Shown here: one piece after another, positions 26,896 through 36,184 of the stretch
How positions within the stretch are numbered: the first letter of the stretch is position 1
Layout of the letters: each line of letters starts with the position of its first letter
NCBI GenBank assembly: GCA_031367325.1
Contig: JANLPQ010000097.1
Location: forward strand, 10,973-74,972
Source: JAAFIP01 sp031367325
Lineage (GTDB): Bacteria > Pseudomonadota > Gammaproteobacteria > Burkholderiales > Burkholderiaceae_C
DNA: 64,000 nucleotides
Direction of reading: 5' to 3'
Made by a program: the position numbers and the translations under genes
Notes under the pieces: model-generated
What the model saw: only the letters and a program-made list of their open reading frames with translations
Told to the model about the DNA's origin: nothing
Databases searched by the model: none

Positions 26896-28717
26896 AGCTA
26901 AGCTGGCCCGTGGCCATCGCAGTCAATAGCCATGACCGCAGTTTGACAGGTGCCAGCGGCTTTACCATGGCTTCAAATCCAGCTGTTTGTGCTGAGCTCA
27001 AATTTAAACTGCTGGCCACTAGCACGCGCGTAGCCTTTGGTGCCAGTCCCGCCCAGGCCTTGCACAACGCAACAGCTACTTCGACACCGTGTAGTGGGTC
27101 GCTATCGGCAAGCTGGTAATCCACAATCAAAACGTCCACGGGGGCCGTCCACTGTAATGCGGCGTGCGAGGTGCGGGCCCACTGCATATGCGCCCCCCAA
27201 GATGTTAATAGTGCCGACAGCGCATGCCCCACAGCTTCGTCATCTTCTACTAAGCCTATTTTGGCGTTACGCAGTAAGCTGCCAGACTCGGGGGCGAATG
27301 CCATCGGTGGGTGATCGTGCGCATCGGCAGATGGCGCCGCAGGCTTGGGCACAACAGGCAAACTAAGAGAAAAGGTACACCCTTGCCCTAGTTGCGAGCG
27401 CAATAGCACGTCAGTGCCCATAGCGCGCGCCAGTCGGCGCACGATAGGCAAGCCCAAGCCAAAGCCTTTAATATAAGTGTCAGGGCTGGATCGACGGTAA
27501 AACTCTTCAAAAATTTTCTCTTGCTCAGCTTCAGCAATGCCCGGGCCATGGTCTTGCACTGTGAGTATTATGCGATCGTCATGCGCAGTGGCAGCAAAGG
27601 TTAATTCGCTGCAGGGTGCGTAGTTCAACGCATTGCCGATCAAATTTGAAAGTATGCGTTGCAACCAACCGCGGTCTGCTAAAACGTGCGTATCGATTGG
27701 GTGCACCACTAGCGTAGCTGTATCTTGTGCAAGCTGCGATTCAAAAGCCTGCGCAATATCTTGCATAAATATGGGCAGATCAATAGCTTGCATTTTGGGG
27801 TGCAGTGCGCCTGCATCCAGTTGCGACATTTCTAGCAATTGGGTAAACAGCCCATCCAGCATCGCTACACTTTGCTGCATACGTTGTTGCAGTTCTTTGC
27901 GCTGCCCGTCTGGCGTGCTGGGGGTGATGGCTCCGGCTAACAGAGACAAGCTGTACAAAGGCTGCCTGACATCGTGGCTAACGGCTGCAAAAAACCGTGT
28001 TTTGGCGGCAGTGGCCTCGTGGGCCAATAGCAGGGCTTCTTGTTTGGCCGTATTCTCCGTTTGCAGCTGTTGAACTAAACCTTCTTTTTCATGCCGTATG
28101 CGTATGACCTCAATTACTTTTTTGCCTTGCATAACAAAAATTAGATTCAGTATGGCGCACAAGGCAGTATGCGCGTAGTCGCCATGCACTGCATAGGCTA
28201 GCGCAGCGGGCATAAACATACCCAGTGAATACATCAGCAGCGCCGGGAAATAGCCCGAAAAAAATAACCATCCTGTCATGGCTACACTGGCTTGCATAGT
28301 CACCACGGCAATGCCTGCATTAAAGTCTTGGGGCACTTTGAACACCCAAATGCACAGGCCCCACAAGGCGCCTAAAACCGCTACAAACAGGGTGTGTACC
28401 GCTGCAAACTTGGCCAGTGAAAAATCAGATTCACGGCCCACAGCAGAGCGTTGATTAAAAATAATCCTAACGGTCAGCCACAGCACTACCACACAGGCCA
28501 TCGCGACTAGCCAACCCAGCACGTGGGCTAAGGGTGCCCGAGTCCACGCAAACACCACCAGCAGCGTTGCTGCCGCAAGAGACACCACCGCTGATTTAAC
28601 GATGACATCTAGCTGCTGGTGTATCTGTGAGTCGTCCTCAACATGCTGCGTTGTCCAGCGTAACCATGCGGTCCATAGTGGGTTGAGTGGGTTGAGTGGG
28701 TTGAGTGGTTTGGGCAT
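26867..28717 (-). CDS. Membrane hybrid sensor histidine kinase with C-terminal receiver
   Basis: A 616-residue protein. About six membrane helices lie between residues 40 and 197, then a coiled coil (200-240), the HisKA motif AVSHDVRQPLY with His248, an ATPase domain with NALNYAP, DHGPGIA and GFGLGLPIV (about 350-465), and a receiver domain (about 485-605) with Asp533 in VLIVDYQLADSD. It should sense a signal in or at the membrane and relay phosphate internally. No separate output regulator is adjacent. The N-terminus begins with a threefold NPL repeat encoded by a 9-bp tandem repeat. Confidence 0.9.
   Translation of the reverse strand: MPKPLNPLNPLNPLWTAWLRWTTQHVEDDSQIHQQLDVIVKSAVVSLAAATLLVVFAWTRAPLAHVLGWLVAMACVVVLWLTVRIIFNQRSAVGRESDFSLAKFAAVHTLFVAVLGALWGLCIWVFKVPQDFNAGIAVVTMQASVAMTGWLFFSGYFPALLMYSLGMFMPAALAYAVHGDYAHTALCAILNLIFVMQGKKVIEVIRIRHEKEGLVQQLQTENTAKQEALLLAHEATAAKTRFFAAVSHDVRQPLYSLSLLAGAITPSTPDGQRKELQQRMQQSVAMLDGLFTQLLEMSQLDAGALHPKMQAIDLPIFMQDIAQAFESQLAQDTATLVVHPIDTHVLADRGWLQRILSNLIGNALNYAPCSELTFAATAHDDRIILTVQDHGPGIAEAEQEKIFEEFYRRSSPDTYIKGFGLGLPIVRRLARAMGTDVLLRSQLGQGCTFSLSLPVVPKPAAPSADAHDHPPMAFAPESGSLLRNAKIGLVEDDEAVGHALSALLTSWGAHMQWARTSHAALQWTAPVDVLIVDYQLADSDPLHGVEVAVALCKAWAGLAPKATRVLVASSLNLSSAQTAGFEAMVKPLAPVKLRSWLLTAMATGQLSSSDLSPNRR
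28680..28706 (+). repeat. Three tandem 9-bp units
   Basis: GGGTTGAGT occurs three times exactly. On the coding (minus) strand it encodes Asn-Pro-Leu repeated at the N-terminus of the sensor kinase. Copy-number change would keep the frame. Confidence 0.8.
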
Positions 28718-28720
28718 GCG

Positions 28721-29626
28721 CTAGTTTCCCAAGAATTCCTCAATCATTGCAGCCAGCACCTGCGGCTGGTCGTGGTGCATCATGTGGCCTGCGTCTTGCA
28801 CGGTTTCGCTACGTACGTTGGGCACAGTTTGCAAGCGCTCGTGGTACTGCGCTAAAGTAAATGTGCCTTTGTACCACCCGGTCAATGAATCATCAGCCGC
28901 CTCAACGTTTAGCACTGGCGCGGTAATGCGGGCGTAGCAGGCCAATACTTCTTCGACGCGGTACAACTGTGCGTTGGCAATTTTGTGCGCTGCGTCGCCC
29001 AATATCTGCCACTGGCCGTCCGCATTAGGGGCTGCCCAGTGCTGGGCCAGCCAATTTGCTTTGTCAGCAGATAAGCGGGGGTTGGTTTTCATCAGGCGGC
29101 GGGCTACGCCACTGGCATCGGGGTAGGGGCGCAGGGCCATGTCGCCCTTGCCAAAGGCTTTCAGCTCGTCCATCCACTTGGCGTAGCGCCCAGGAGCCTG
29201 CGCTGGTACGGTGCTAGGCATACCAAACCCCTCTAGGTTGATCAGCCGCCGGATACGCTCAGGCCGCACGCCCGTGTAGACCATGGCTACGTTACCGCCC
29301 ATGCTGTGGCCCAGCAGGTCAACGCTTTGGTTTGGCGCGTAATGGTCTAGTAAAAAATCTAGGTCGGCCATATAGTCTGGAAACCAGTAGTTATCCGTCG
29401 CCGGGCCGGTAGTGTGACCATAGCCGCGCCAGTCGGGTGCTATGACATAACGGTCTTGCTTGAGTGCATCCATTACAAACTGAAACGACGCTCCTACGTC
29501 CATCCAGCCGTGCACCATGACCAAGGGCGGTAAGTCGGGCGAGGGGCTTCCCCAAATGCGTACATGGTATTGCTGGCTGCGAATAGGGACAAACTCGCTG
29601 CGCGAGGGGCGTTGAACTAGGTACAT
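28721..29626 (-). CDS. Alpha/beta-fold hydrolase
   Basis: About 301 residues. It has the oxyanion segment VMVHGWMDVGASF, nucleophile elbow LLGHSMGGNVAM with the catalytic Ser, and the likely catalytic His in QDAGHMMHHDQP. The cap region is short. The substrate cannot be inferred. The ATG at 29626 is preferred because homology starts there; the frame extends to 29719 but with unrelated residues. The gene lies 3 bp upstream of the sensor kinase gene on the same strand, so both may share a transcript. Confidence 0.88.
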   Translation of the reverse strand: MYLVQRPSRSEFVPIRSQQYHVRIWGSPSPDLPPLVMVHGWMDVGASFQFVMDALKQDRYVIAPDWRGYGHTTGPATDNYWFPDYMADLDFLLDHYAPNQSVDLLGHSMGGNVAMVYTGVRPERIRRLINLEGFGMPSTVPAQAPGRYAKWMDELKAFGKGDMALRPYPDASGVARRLMKTNPRLSADKANWLAQHWAAPNADGQWQILGDAAHKIANAQLYRVEEVLACYARITAPVLNVEAADDSLTGWYKGTFTLAQYHERLQTVPNVRSETVQDAGHMMHHDQPQVLAAMIEEFLGN

Positions 29627-29784
29627 TAGTGAGGTGATTCTAAATTTAATATTGAAAACGATGAATGAAAACGATGACTGAAAACGATCATAGGTGCAAA
29701 CTAAGCATGCAGTGGTCACTTACGTGGCTGCAAGATTCTTAATCCAATAGCACCATTTTTTTACACTGCTTATTTAGATTTACC

Positions 29785-31569
29785 ATGCAAGCTGACCATT
29801 ACGCCGCGCTGTACCGCAATTTTCGCTGGCAAGTGCCAGAGTTTTTTAACATGGCGGACGTCTGTTGCCGACGCTGGGCGCAATCGCAAGATGCTGTGCA
29901 TAAAATAGCTGTTCGAGCACATGTTACAAGCTCGACAGATTCAAAAGACTGTGAAAAATTAAGCTATGCGCAGTTATTTTCGCAGTCTAATCAGCTTAGC
30001 CATGTGCTGGAGCGTTTGGGTGTGCAGCGCGGCGACTGTGTAGCAATTGTGATGCCTCAGCGCTTTGAAACCGCTGTAGCTTATATGGCTGTGCTGCAAA
30101 TGGGTGCCGTAGCCATGCCGCTGTCTATTCTGTTCGGCCCTGAGGCTTTGCAATACCGACTTCAAGATTCTGATGCAGTGGTGGCTATTTGTGACGAAAG
30201 CAGTGCCGACAACTTGCTGGTGGTACGCAAAAAATGTGCAACTCTGCGCACTTTGGTAGGCGTAGGCAACGCGGCAGACCGCACCGAGGTGGACTACGGG
30301 TTTGAATGTGCGCTGATGCCGCAGCAGTTTGATGCGGTGCGCACTAAAGCGGATGAAGCTGCTGTGCTGATCTACACCAGCGGCACCACCGGCCCACCCA
30401 AAGGTGCGTTGATACCGCATCGCGCGTTGATTGGTAACTTAAGCGGTTTTGTGGCCAGCCAGAATTGGTTTGGCTTTGATGCTAGCGATAACGCAGCATG
30501 GCACAACCGAACTTCACACGCAGTGTTTTGGAGCCCTGCTGACTGGGCCTGGACCGGCGGGTTAATGGATGCACTGTTGCCTACCCTGTATTTTGGCCGC
30601 GAGATAGTGGCCTACAACGGCCGTTTCTCTCCCGAGCTAGCGCTGAATATTTTGCAAACTCACAAAGTGACACACACATTTTTGTTCCCTACCGCGCTCA
30701 AGGCCATGATGAAGGCTTACCCACATCCGCGCCAGCAGTTTGACCTGCATTTACAAGCCTGCATGAGTGCTGGCGAGGCGGTGGGGGACGCTGTATTTAC
30801 CTATTGCCGTGACGAACTGGGCGTTACGGTGAACGAAATGTTTGGCCAAACCGAGATCAATTACATCGTTGGTAATTGCAGCATGGCAGCAGTGGCAAGC
30901 GCAGGGGCCACCAGTTGGCCTGCCAAGCCGGGCAGTATGGGCCGTGCCTACCCAGGCCATCGCGTAGCGGTAATTAACGATGCAGGCCTAGAATGCGCCG
31001 TTGGCACGGTGGGCGATGTAGCACTTAACCGGTACGATATCCACGGCCACGCTGACCCAGTATTTTTTTTAGGTTATTGGAAGAACGCCTCTGCCACGGC
31101 TAAAAAATACACTGGCAACTGGTGCCGCACTGGCGATTTAGCCACCCAAGACGCCGATGGCTACCTGTGGTACCAAGGTCGCGGCGACGACGTGTTCAAA
31201 GCTGCGGGTTACCGCATTGGCCCCAGCGAAGTGGAGAACTGCTTGGTCAAACACCCTGCGGTACTCAACGCCGCAGTGGTGCCCAAACCCGATGCCCAGC
31301 GCGGTGCAGTGGTCAAGGCGTATGTAGTGCTCACTCCTAATTTAATAGCTGCTCGAGCAAGTTTAATGGGCCAGAACAATCAAAAGGCTTTAAAAGCATA
31401 TGATCAAGACCTGATACACAGCATTCAAAACTACGTTAAAGACCAGCTTGCTCCCTATGAATACCCCAAAGAAATCGAGTTCTTGGATGCCTTGCCTATG
31501 ACTACCACAGGCAAGGTGCAGCGCAATGTACTGAGACTGCAAGAGCAACAGCGCGCGATACTGGTATGA
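29785..31569 (+). CDS. AMP-forming acyl-CoA/acetyl-CoA synthetase-like protein
   Basis: A 594-residue ANL-superfamily ligase. It has ATP loop YTSGTTGPPKGAL, the acetyl-CoA-synthetase-like WSPADWAWTGGL, MFGQTEINY, WCRTGDLATQDADGYLWYQGRGDDVFKAAGYRIGPSEVE (motifs A7-A8, split here only by description) and the C-terminal catalytic lysine in TTTGKVQR. It makes acyl-CoA from a short or medium carboxylic acid; the acid is unknown. One clear palindromic repeat lies in the mobile C-terminal domain (NLIAARASLMG); a doubtful degenerate one lies near residue 40-50. Confidence 0.87.
   Translation: MQADHYAALYRNFRWQVPEFFNMADVCCRRWAQSQDAVHKIAVRAHVTSSTDSKDCEKLSYAQLFSQSNQLSHVLERLGVQRGDCVAIVMPQRFETAVAYMAVLQMGAVAMPLSILFGPEALQYRLQDSDAVVAICDESSADNLLVVRKKCATLRTLVGVGNAADRTEVDYGFECALMPQQFDAVRTKADEAAVLIYTSGTTGPPKGALIPHRALIGNLSGFVASQNWFGFDASDNAAWHNRTSHAVFWSPADWAWTGGLMDALLPTLYFGREIVAYNGRFSPELALNILQTHKVTHTFLFPTALKAMMKAYPHPRQQFDLHLQACMSAGEAVGDAVFTYCRDELGVTVNEMFGQTEINYIVGNCSMAAVASAGATSWPAKPGSMGRAYPGHRVAVINDAGLECAVGTVGDVALNRYDIHGHADPVFFLGYWKNASATAKKYTGNWCRTGDLATQDADGYLWYQGRGDDVFKAAGYRIGPSEVENCLVKHPAVLNAAVVPKPDAQRGAVVKAYVVLTPNLIAARASLMGQNNQKALKAYDQDLIHSIQNYVKDQLAPYEYPKEIEFLDALPMTTTGKVQRNVLRLQEQQRAILV
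31339..31366 (-). repeat. Palindromic repeat, copy 6 (inside acyl-CoA synthetase gene)
   Basis: Reverse copy ATTTAATAGCTGCTCGAGCA followed by AGTTTA. Read as NLIAARASL, the same frame as the copies at 35505 and 59690. Confidence 0.75.
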
Positions 31570-31662
31570 AGCTTTAGCCGCCCTTGTTGTATAGTGCATT
31601 TAGCACTCCAAACGAGTACTAAAGTACAATTAATTTAAATCCTCATTTTTAAGCTTATTCCA

Positions 31663-32412
31663 GTGGCATTTGCATTCACACCAGAAACATTTTTTGTCAA
31701 AACGCTGTTTGGGCGCGCTGAACTGGCAGTGCGTTCGCACGGGCTGTCTTTACTAGAGCGGCGCGTACTCATACTGGCGGATGGCACGCGGTCTGTAATG
31801 CAGTTGCAAGCGATGATGAACGCACCCGTGGACGCTATAGTTCAGCAACTGCAGGCTTTGCATTTAATAATGCCTGAGGGCAGTGTGCAAAATAGCTCTG
31901 TATCCGGTCACGCTGCACTGCTAGTCAGCATGGGACGCAGCAAGCCTGTACAAGCCCCAGCCTCTTTGCCAATTAATCTCATGCCCGCTGTCTCAATTGC
32001 AGCGCAGCTTGAGGCAGATCATGACCATGATGCTTTGGTCGATGAGTTAGCTAATAACTTCTCTGAGGAACTGACTTTTGACGGGGTCAGCGAGTTTGAG
32101 CGCCAAGTATCAACTTTTACTGTGTCGCACAGTCATTCAGACATTGGCACTATGTCTGACCCCAGCTCTACCCTGCAACGCGCCATTACTTCGCGCGGTG
32201 TGGCGTTGGGCAAGGCTTACTTGATTAACCTAACCAGCACTCTGCTGGACTCGCGCGACGTACGCTTGCTGCGCAGTATTGGCCAGATCAAAACCGAAGA
32301 CGACCTGTACCAACAGTTTGGGCAAGTGATTGACACGATTGCTACGCGCATGGGTAGCAGCGCCATTAACGACATCCTAGAGCAGTTTGACCAAGAGATT
32401 AACCGCGCTTAG
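31663..32412 (+). CDS. Protein of unknown function with Burkholderiales N-terminal module
   Basis: A 249-residue protein I cannot name. It starts with GTG. Residues about 20-70 (GLSLLERRVLILADGTRSVMQLQAMM and following) look like a compact helical, possibly winged-helix, module; a related arrangement occurs in the protein at 38458. The middle is low in structure and acidic (EADHDHDALVDEL). Residues about 170-245 are helical (LINLTSTLLDSRDVRLLRSI to EQFDQEINRA). There is no signal peptide or membrane helix, so it is probably cytoplasmic. It stands alone between a ligase gene and a reductase gene. Confidence 0.7.
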   Translation: MAFAFTPETFFVKTLFGRAELAVRSHGLSLLERRVLILADGTRSVMQLQAMMNAPVDAIVQQLQALHLIMPEGSVQNSSVSGHAALLVSMGRSKPVQAPASLPINLMPAVSIAAQLEADHDHDALVDELANNFSEELTFDGVSEFERQVSTFTVSHSHSDIGTMSDPSSTLQRAITSRGVALGKAYLINLTSTLLDSRDVRLLRSIGQIKTEDDLYQQFGQVIDTIATRMGSSAINDILEQFDQEINRA

Positions 32413-32487
32413 TGTTATTGTCAGCCATATACTCTTGAGACATCTGCGGCACACTGGCTGCGCTAATTTATCGCTAAACTGCGGCAT

Positions 32488-33573
32488 ATGAAAATTATTA
32501 ATGTTCCCAAAGTTCCGCTAGGCCAGTCTGATCTGCTGGTTCACCCCATTTGTCTAGGCACCATGACCTTTGGCGAACAAGTCAATGAAGCGGATTCGCA
32601 CAAGATCATGGCGCGCAGTCTAGAGCGCGGTGTTGATTTTATGGACACAGCAGAGATGTATGCTGTACCTACTAGTGCCGCCACATTCAATTTAACCGAA
32701 AAAATCATCGGTAACTATTTTGCAGCAAACCCGGGTGTACGCCAAAAATGGACAGTGGCTACCAAAGTAGCCGGCCCTGCACGCGGCATGGACTGGGTGC
32801 GTGGCGGCAGTCCTAACGTTACGGCAGCGCAAATTACCCAAGCCTGTCACGACAGCTTAAAACGTCTACAAACCGACGTTATTGACCTGTACCAGATCCA
32901 TTGGCCACTGCGCCACGTGCCTGCGTTTGGTATTCCGTACTTTGATCCTGAGCAAGACAACGCCCGCAGCGCCAACACGCCTATTCATGAGCAGCTTATT
33001 GCCCTGGACGCATTGGTCAAAGCTGGCAAAGTGCGCACTATCGGCTTGTCTAACGAAACGCCTTATGGCGTGATGGAATTTACCCGACTTGCGCAGCAGC
33101 ACAACCTAGAACGCATCGTCAGCGTGCAAAACCCCTACTGCTTGGTCAACCGCACGGTAGACAACGGTTTAGATGAAGTGATGTACCGTGAAAACGTGGG
33201 TTTGCTGGCATATTCGCCTTTAGCCTTCGGTTTGTTGACCGGTAAATATGACAGCACCGGTATTCACAGCGCCGACGCACCCAAAGGCCGCATGAGCGGC
33301 TATGACGCCATGAAAAAACAACGCTGGGGTCGGCCAGAGGCACTAGAGGCTGCACGCAAATACAACGCCCTGGCCAAAGATAACGGTATGACGGCCACGC
33401 AAATGGCATTGGCTTTTTGCTACACCAGTTGGCGCGTGGTCAGCACCATCATCGGCGTAACGTCGTTGGCGCAATTGGACGAATGCTTGGACGCTTGGGG
33501 CACAGTACTGCCCACCGAGCTGTTGGCCGAAATCGACAAAATTAGATGGTTGCACCGCGACCCTGCTTTGTAA
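32488..33573 (+). CDS. Aldo/keto reductase, Tas-like
   Basis: A 361-residue NADPH-dependent aldo/keto reductase. It has GTMTFGEQVNEADSHKIM at the N-terminus, the catalytic Asp/Tyr pair in MDTAEMYAVP, the lysine in WTVATKVAG, DLYQIHWP, and the cofactor end TSWRVVSTIIGVTSLAQL. Length and YAVPTSAATF fit the Tas subgroup. Physiological substrate unknown. Confidence 0.9.
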   Translation: MKIINVPKVPLGQSDLLVHPICLGTMTFGEQVNEADSHKIMARSLERGVDFMDTAEMYAVPTSAATFNLTEKIIGNYFAANPGVRQKWTVATKVAGPARGMDWVRGGSPNVTAAQITQACHDSLKRLQTDVIDLYQIHWPLRHVPAFGIPYFDPEQDNARSANTPIHEQLIALDALVKAGKVRTIGLSNETPYGVMEFTRLAQQHNLERIVSVQNPYCLVNRTVDNGLDEVMYRENVGLLAYSPLAFGLLTGKYDSTGIHSADAPKGRMSGYDAMKKQRWGRPEALEAARKYNALAKDNGMTATQMALAFCYTSWRVVSTIIGVTSLAQLDECLDAWGTVLPTELLAEIDKIRWLHRDPAL

Positions 33574-33610
33574 ATGCATGGCTGGGCAGGCGATAGATGG
33601 GTACTCAGCG

Positions 33611-34102
33611 ATGGCCAAAAAAGACCACATCAGCGAAACTCCGGCCACCGCTTTTTTAAAAGCTAACCAAATCAGCTTTACCGAGCATGCTTACGACTAC
33701 CTAGAGCATGGAGGCGCGCAGCACAGTGCGCAGGTGCTGGGTTTTGACCCTTTCATGGTGGTTAAAACTCTCATCATGCAAGACCAAGACGCCAAGCCTT
33801 TGGTGATGCTCATGCACGGCAACCGCAAAGTGAGCACCAAAAATTTAGCCCGCCAAATAGGCGCTAAATCTGTCGAACCTTGCAAGCCTGAAATTGCCAA
33901 CAAACACAGCGGCTATTTGGTGGGTGGTACATCACCATTTGCTACACGTAAAACTATGCCAGTCTACCTAGAAGAAACTATTCTTGCGCTACCCAGCATC
34001 CTCATTAACGGTGGACGGCGCGGGTATCTGGTGCAGGTTAATCCCCAAGTGTGCCTGCAACTGTTAGGTGCCATCAGCGTGCAATGTGCTTTGCTAGGGT
34101 AG
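33611..34102 (+). CDS. ybaK: Cys-tRNA(Pro) deacylase, YbaK/EbsC type
   Basis: A protein of about 163 residues of the YbaK editing family, which removes Cys wrongly attached to tRNA(Pro). ETPATAFLKANQISFTEHAYDY is the typical N-terminus. The conserved lysine is in GFDPFMVVKTLIM, and GYLVGGTSPFATRKTMPVYLE is the family signature. The ATG at 33611 (MAKKDHIS) fits homologues better than the in-frame ATG at 33578. Confidence 0.9.
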   Translation: MAKKDHISETPATAFLKANQISFTEHAYDYLEHGGAQHSAQVLGFDPFMVVKTLIMQDQDAKPLVMLMHGNRKVSTKNLARQIGAKSVEPCKPEIANKHSGYLVGGTSPFATRKTMPVYLEETILALPSILINGGRRGYLVQVNPQVCLQLLGAISVQCALLG

Positions 34103-34256
34103 CGCGTTTGATAATGCGTTAAGCGCTAGGCCAACCAATGTGTGTTGGCACAGCGTATTCGCAGCATAAAATCATGTTATGCATCGCAAGCTTAGGCTAG
34201 GGTGTATGTTTTGCATGGCGCGTCGTTCGCTAGCGCTACAAAAACAGGAGAATACT

Positions 34257-34883
34257 TTGGAATTTATCTATCCCTTGCTGGCCACGTTAGCCGCCTATTT
34301 GATCGGTTCGATCAGCTTTGCTGTGATTGTGAGCCGCTTAATGGGCCTGAGCGATCCTCGCAGCTATGGCAGCAAAAACCCAGGGGCTACCAATGTGTTG
34401 CGCTCGGGCAGCAAGAGTGCAGCGGGCGTAACGTTGGTATTAGACGTGCTCAAAGGCTTTATTCCGGTGATGGCAGTCAAGGTGTGGGGACCAGAGTTTG
34501 GCCTAGAAGATGGCACATTGGCACTGGTCGCGCTGGCGGCATTTTTGGGCCATGTATACCCGGTATTTTTTAAGTTCAAGGGTGGCAAGGGCGTAGCTAC
34601 GGCACTGGGTGTTGTGCTGGGCGTTCACTGGATTTTAGGGTTCGCTTGCATTGCCAGTTTTGCGATTATTTTGTTCTTTTTTCGATATGTGTCGCTGGCG
34701 TCTATCGCTGCCGCTGGGTTTGCGCCGTTTTACTATTTGTTCGGTGACCGGGTGGCGTGGTACACGTCAAAGCCGGTGATGCTGGCGATTTTTATCATGG
34801 CAGTGATCTTGGCGATTCGCCACCGTGAGAACATCAACCGCCTGCTGGCGGGGACCGAATCAAAGCTGGGGCAGAAAAAATAA
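34257..34883 (+). CDS. plsY: Acyl-phosphate:glycerol-3-phosphate acyltransferase
   Basis: Membrane enzyme that starts phospholipid synthesis by transferring an acyl group from acyl-phosphate to glycerol-3-phosphate. It has 208 residues and about five helices. Three family motifs are visible: IGSISFAVIVSRLMGLSDPR, SKNPGATNVLR and HVYPVFFKFKGGKGVAT. The start is a TTG at 34257, six bases after AGGAG at 34246-34250; no ATG gives a normal length. The stop is one base from that of the convergent protease gene. Confidence 0.95.
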   Translation: MEFIYPLLATLAAYLIGSISFAVIVSRLMGLSDPRSYGSKNPGATNVLRSGSKSAAGVTLVLDVLKGFIPVMAVKVWGPEFGLEDGTLALVALAAFLGHVYPVFFKFKGGKGVATALGVVLGVHWILGFACIASFAIILFFFRYVSLASIAAAGFAPFYYLFGDRVAWYTSKPVMLAIFIMAVILAIRHRENINRLLAGTESKLGQKK

Positions 34884-34884
34884 A

Positions 34885-35571
34885 TTAATACCGTTTTTCC
34901 AGCACCATCTGGTCAAACGTTTTATTCATATTAAAACGACTTAAAAAGCTGTTGCCCAGTAGCGCGTAGGGCATATTGGGGCCCACTACGGTGTCTACGT
35001 CGTACACCTCAATATCGCCAATTTTTAAAATATTGACCTTCACTTTCCAGCCTTGGGCTACACCGTTGGCCGTGCCCATACGTACCATTTGGCCTTTTTT
35101 GTAGTCTATGCCCATGCGCTCTGCGTCGCTCACGCCCATGGCCACGGTAGTGGCACCGGTATCGACCATAAATTGAATAGGGCGGTTGTTGATCGATCCC
35201 TGCGCAAAAAAGTGGCCGCCTTGACCCACTGGCAAGATGATTTTGCTGGCGTTGCTGCCGCCGGGCCGCGCGCCTTGGCTGACGGGCGCATCGCCCACAC
35301 GTACGGTCAGGCGTACCGTGCTCGCAGCGCTGCTGCCCGTGCCTTTAACTTCCAAGACCGCTTGGTCACCCGACACGCTGATTACTTTAACGCCTTGGTA
35401 GGTCTCGCCCACACCCAATGCCTTAGGTGCACCGCCGTCTACTACCAACAAGGCTTTACTACCCATCACACCGCTGAGCGCTACCGATTGCGTGGCTGGT
35501 TGGGCTGCAACCCAAGTAAATACTGCACAAGCAGCTATGAAAATAGTAGTATTTTTTATTATTCGATGCAT
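34885..35571 (-). CDS. Periplasmic retropepsin-like aspartic protease (TIGR02281/clan AA)
   Basis: About 228 residues. A signal peptide runs through IIKNTTIFIAACAVFTWVAA; most of it is encoded by a palindromic repeat. The N-terminal part (40-100) is a small beta domain. The C-terminal half is a single-lobe retropepsin fold with active-site motif FMVDTGATTVAMG and the hydrophobic flap-to-end segment MPYALLGNSFLSRFN. Such proteins probably act as homodimers; targets are unknown. The ATG at 35571 is preferred over that at 35604. Confidence 0.87.
   Translation of the reverse strand: MHRIIKNTTIFIAACAVFTWVAAQPATQSVALSGVMGSKALLVVDGGAPKALGVGETYQGVKVISVSGDQAVLEVKGTGSSAASTVRLTVRVGDAPVSQGARPGGSNASKIILPVGQGGHFFAQGSINNRPIQFMVDTGATTVAMGVSDAERMGIDYKKGQMVRMGTANGVAQGWKVKVNILKIGDIEVYDVDTVVGPNMPYALLGNSFLSRFNMNKTFDQMVLEKRY
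35505..35550 (+). repeat. Palindromic repeat, copy 7 (encodes a signal peptide)
   Basis: AACCCAAGTAAATACTGC followed by ACAAGCAGCTATGAAAATAG. The gene on the minus strand reads it as TIFIAACAVFTWVA, the hydrophobic core of its signal peptide. Confidence 0.9.
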
Positions 35572-35631
35572 TGCAGGCTTATGGTTATGTGAATGCTGAT
35601 GCACTGTAGTGCGGGTTAACGGCAGTGCACA

Positions 35632-36117
35632 TCAATCGCGAAAATTATTGAAAGTTAACGGCACATCGTCAATGTCTTTTTTCAGCAGCGCCATAGCCGC
35701 TTGCAAGTCATCACGCTTGGCACCTGTCACGCGCACGCTGTCACCCTGGATGCTGGCTTGCACCTTCATTTTGCTGTCTTTGAGCACGCGCACGATTTTT
35801 TTAGCCATTTCAACCTCAATACCTTCGCGTACTTTGGCCACTTGCTTGACCTTGTCGCCGCCTATTTTTTGAATTTTTTCAATATCCAAATAACGCGCGT
35901 CCACATTGCGTTTGGTCAGCTTGGCGCGCAGCAAATCTTCAACTTGTTGCAGCTGAAAATCAGCATCGCCAAACAAGGTGATTTCTTTGTCTTTCAGCTC
36001 TACAGCGGCCGAGCTGCCTTTAAAGTCAAAGCGCGTGGCAATTTCTTTGGCGGCGTTTTCTACGGCGTTTTTCACGTCGACCATGTTGGGTTCACAAACA
36101 GTATCAAAGCTGGGCAT
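35632..36117 (-). CDS. yajQ: YajQ family nucleotide-binding protein
   Basis: A 161-residue protein of the YajQ family, two ferredoxin-like domains. Members bind nucleotides or RNA, and some act as cyclic-di-GMP effectors. The N-terminus MPSFDTVCEPNMVDVKNAVENA and the C-terminus MALLKKDIDDVPLTFNNFRD are diagnostic. The ATG at 36117 is chosen over 36150 because the family starts with MPSFD and GAGAG precedes it. It is divergent from murB by 67 bp. Confidence 0.95.
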   Translation of the reverse strand: MPSFDTVCEPNMVDVKNAVENAAKEIATRFDFKGSSAAVELKDKEITLFGDADFQLQQVEDLLRAKLTKRNVDARYLDIEKIQKIGGDKVKQVAKVREGIEVEMAKKIVRVLKDSKMKVQASIQGDSVRVTGAKRDDLQAAMALLKKDIDDVPLTFNNFRD

Positions 36118-36184
36118 GGCTAAATCTCTCAAAAACGCCGAAAAAGGCACAATTTAAAGGCAAACGGAATGCGACAATTGTGGC

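Noticed and set aside
29900..29927. Possible sixteenth repeat (AAAATAGCTGTTCGAGCAC) in the acyl-CoA synthetase gene
   Set aside because: Core is degenerate and KIAVRA is common in this enzyme family, so it cannot be told from native sequence.
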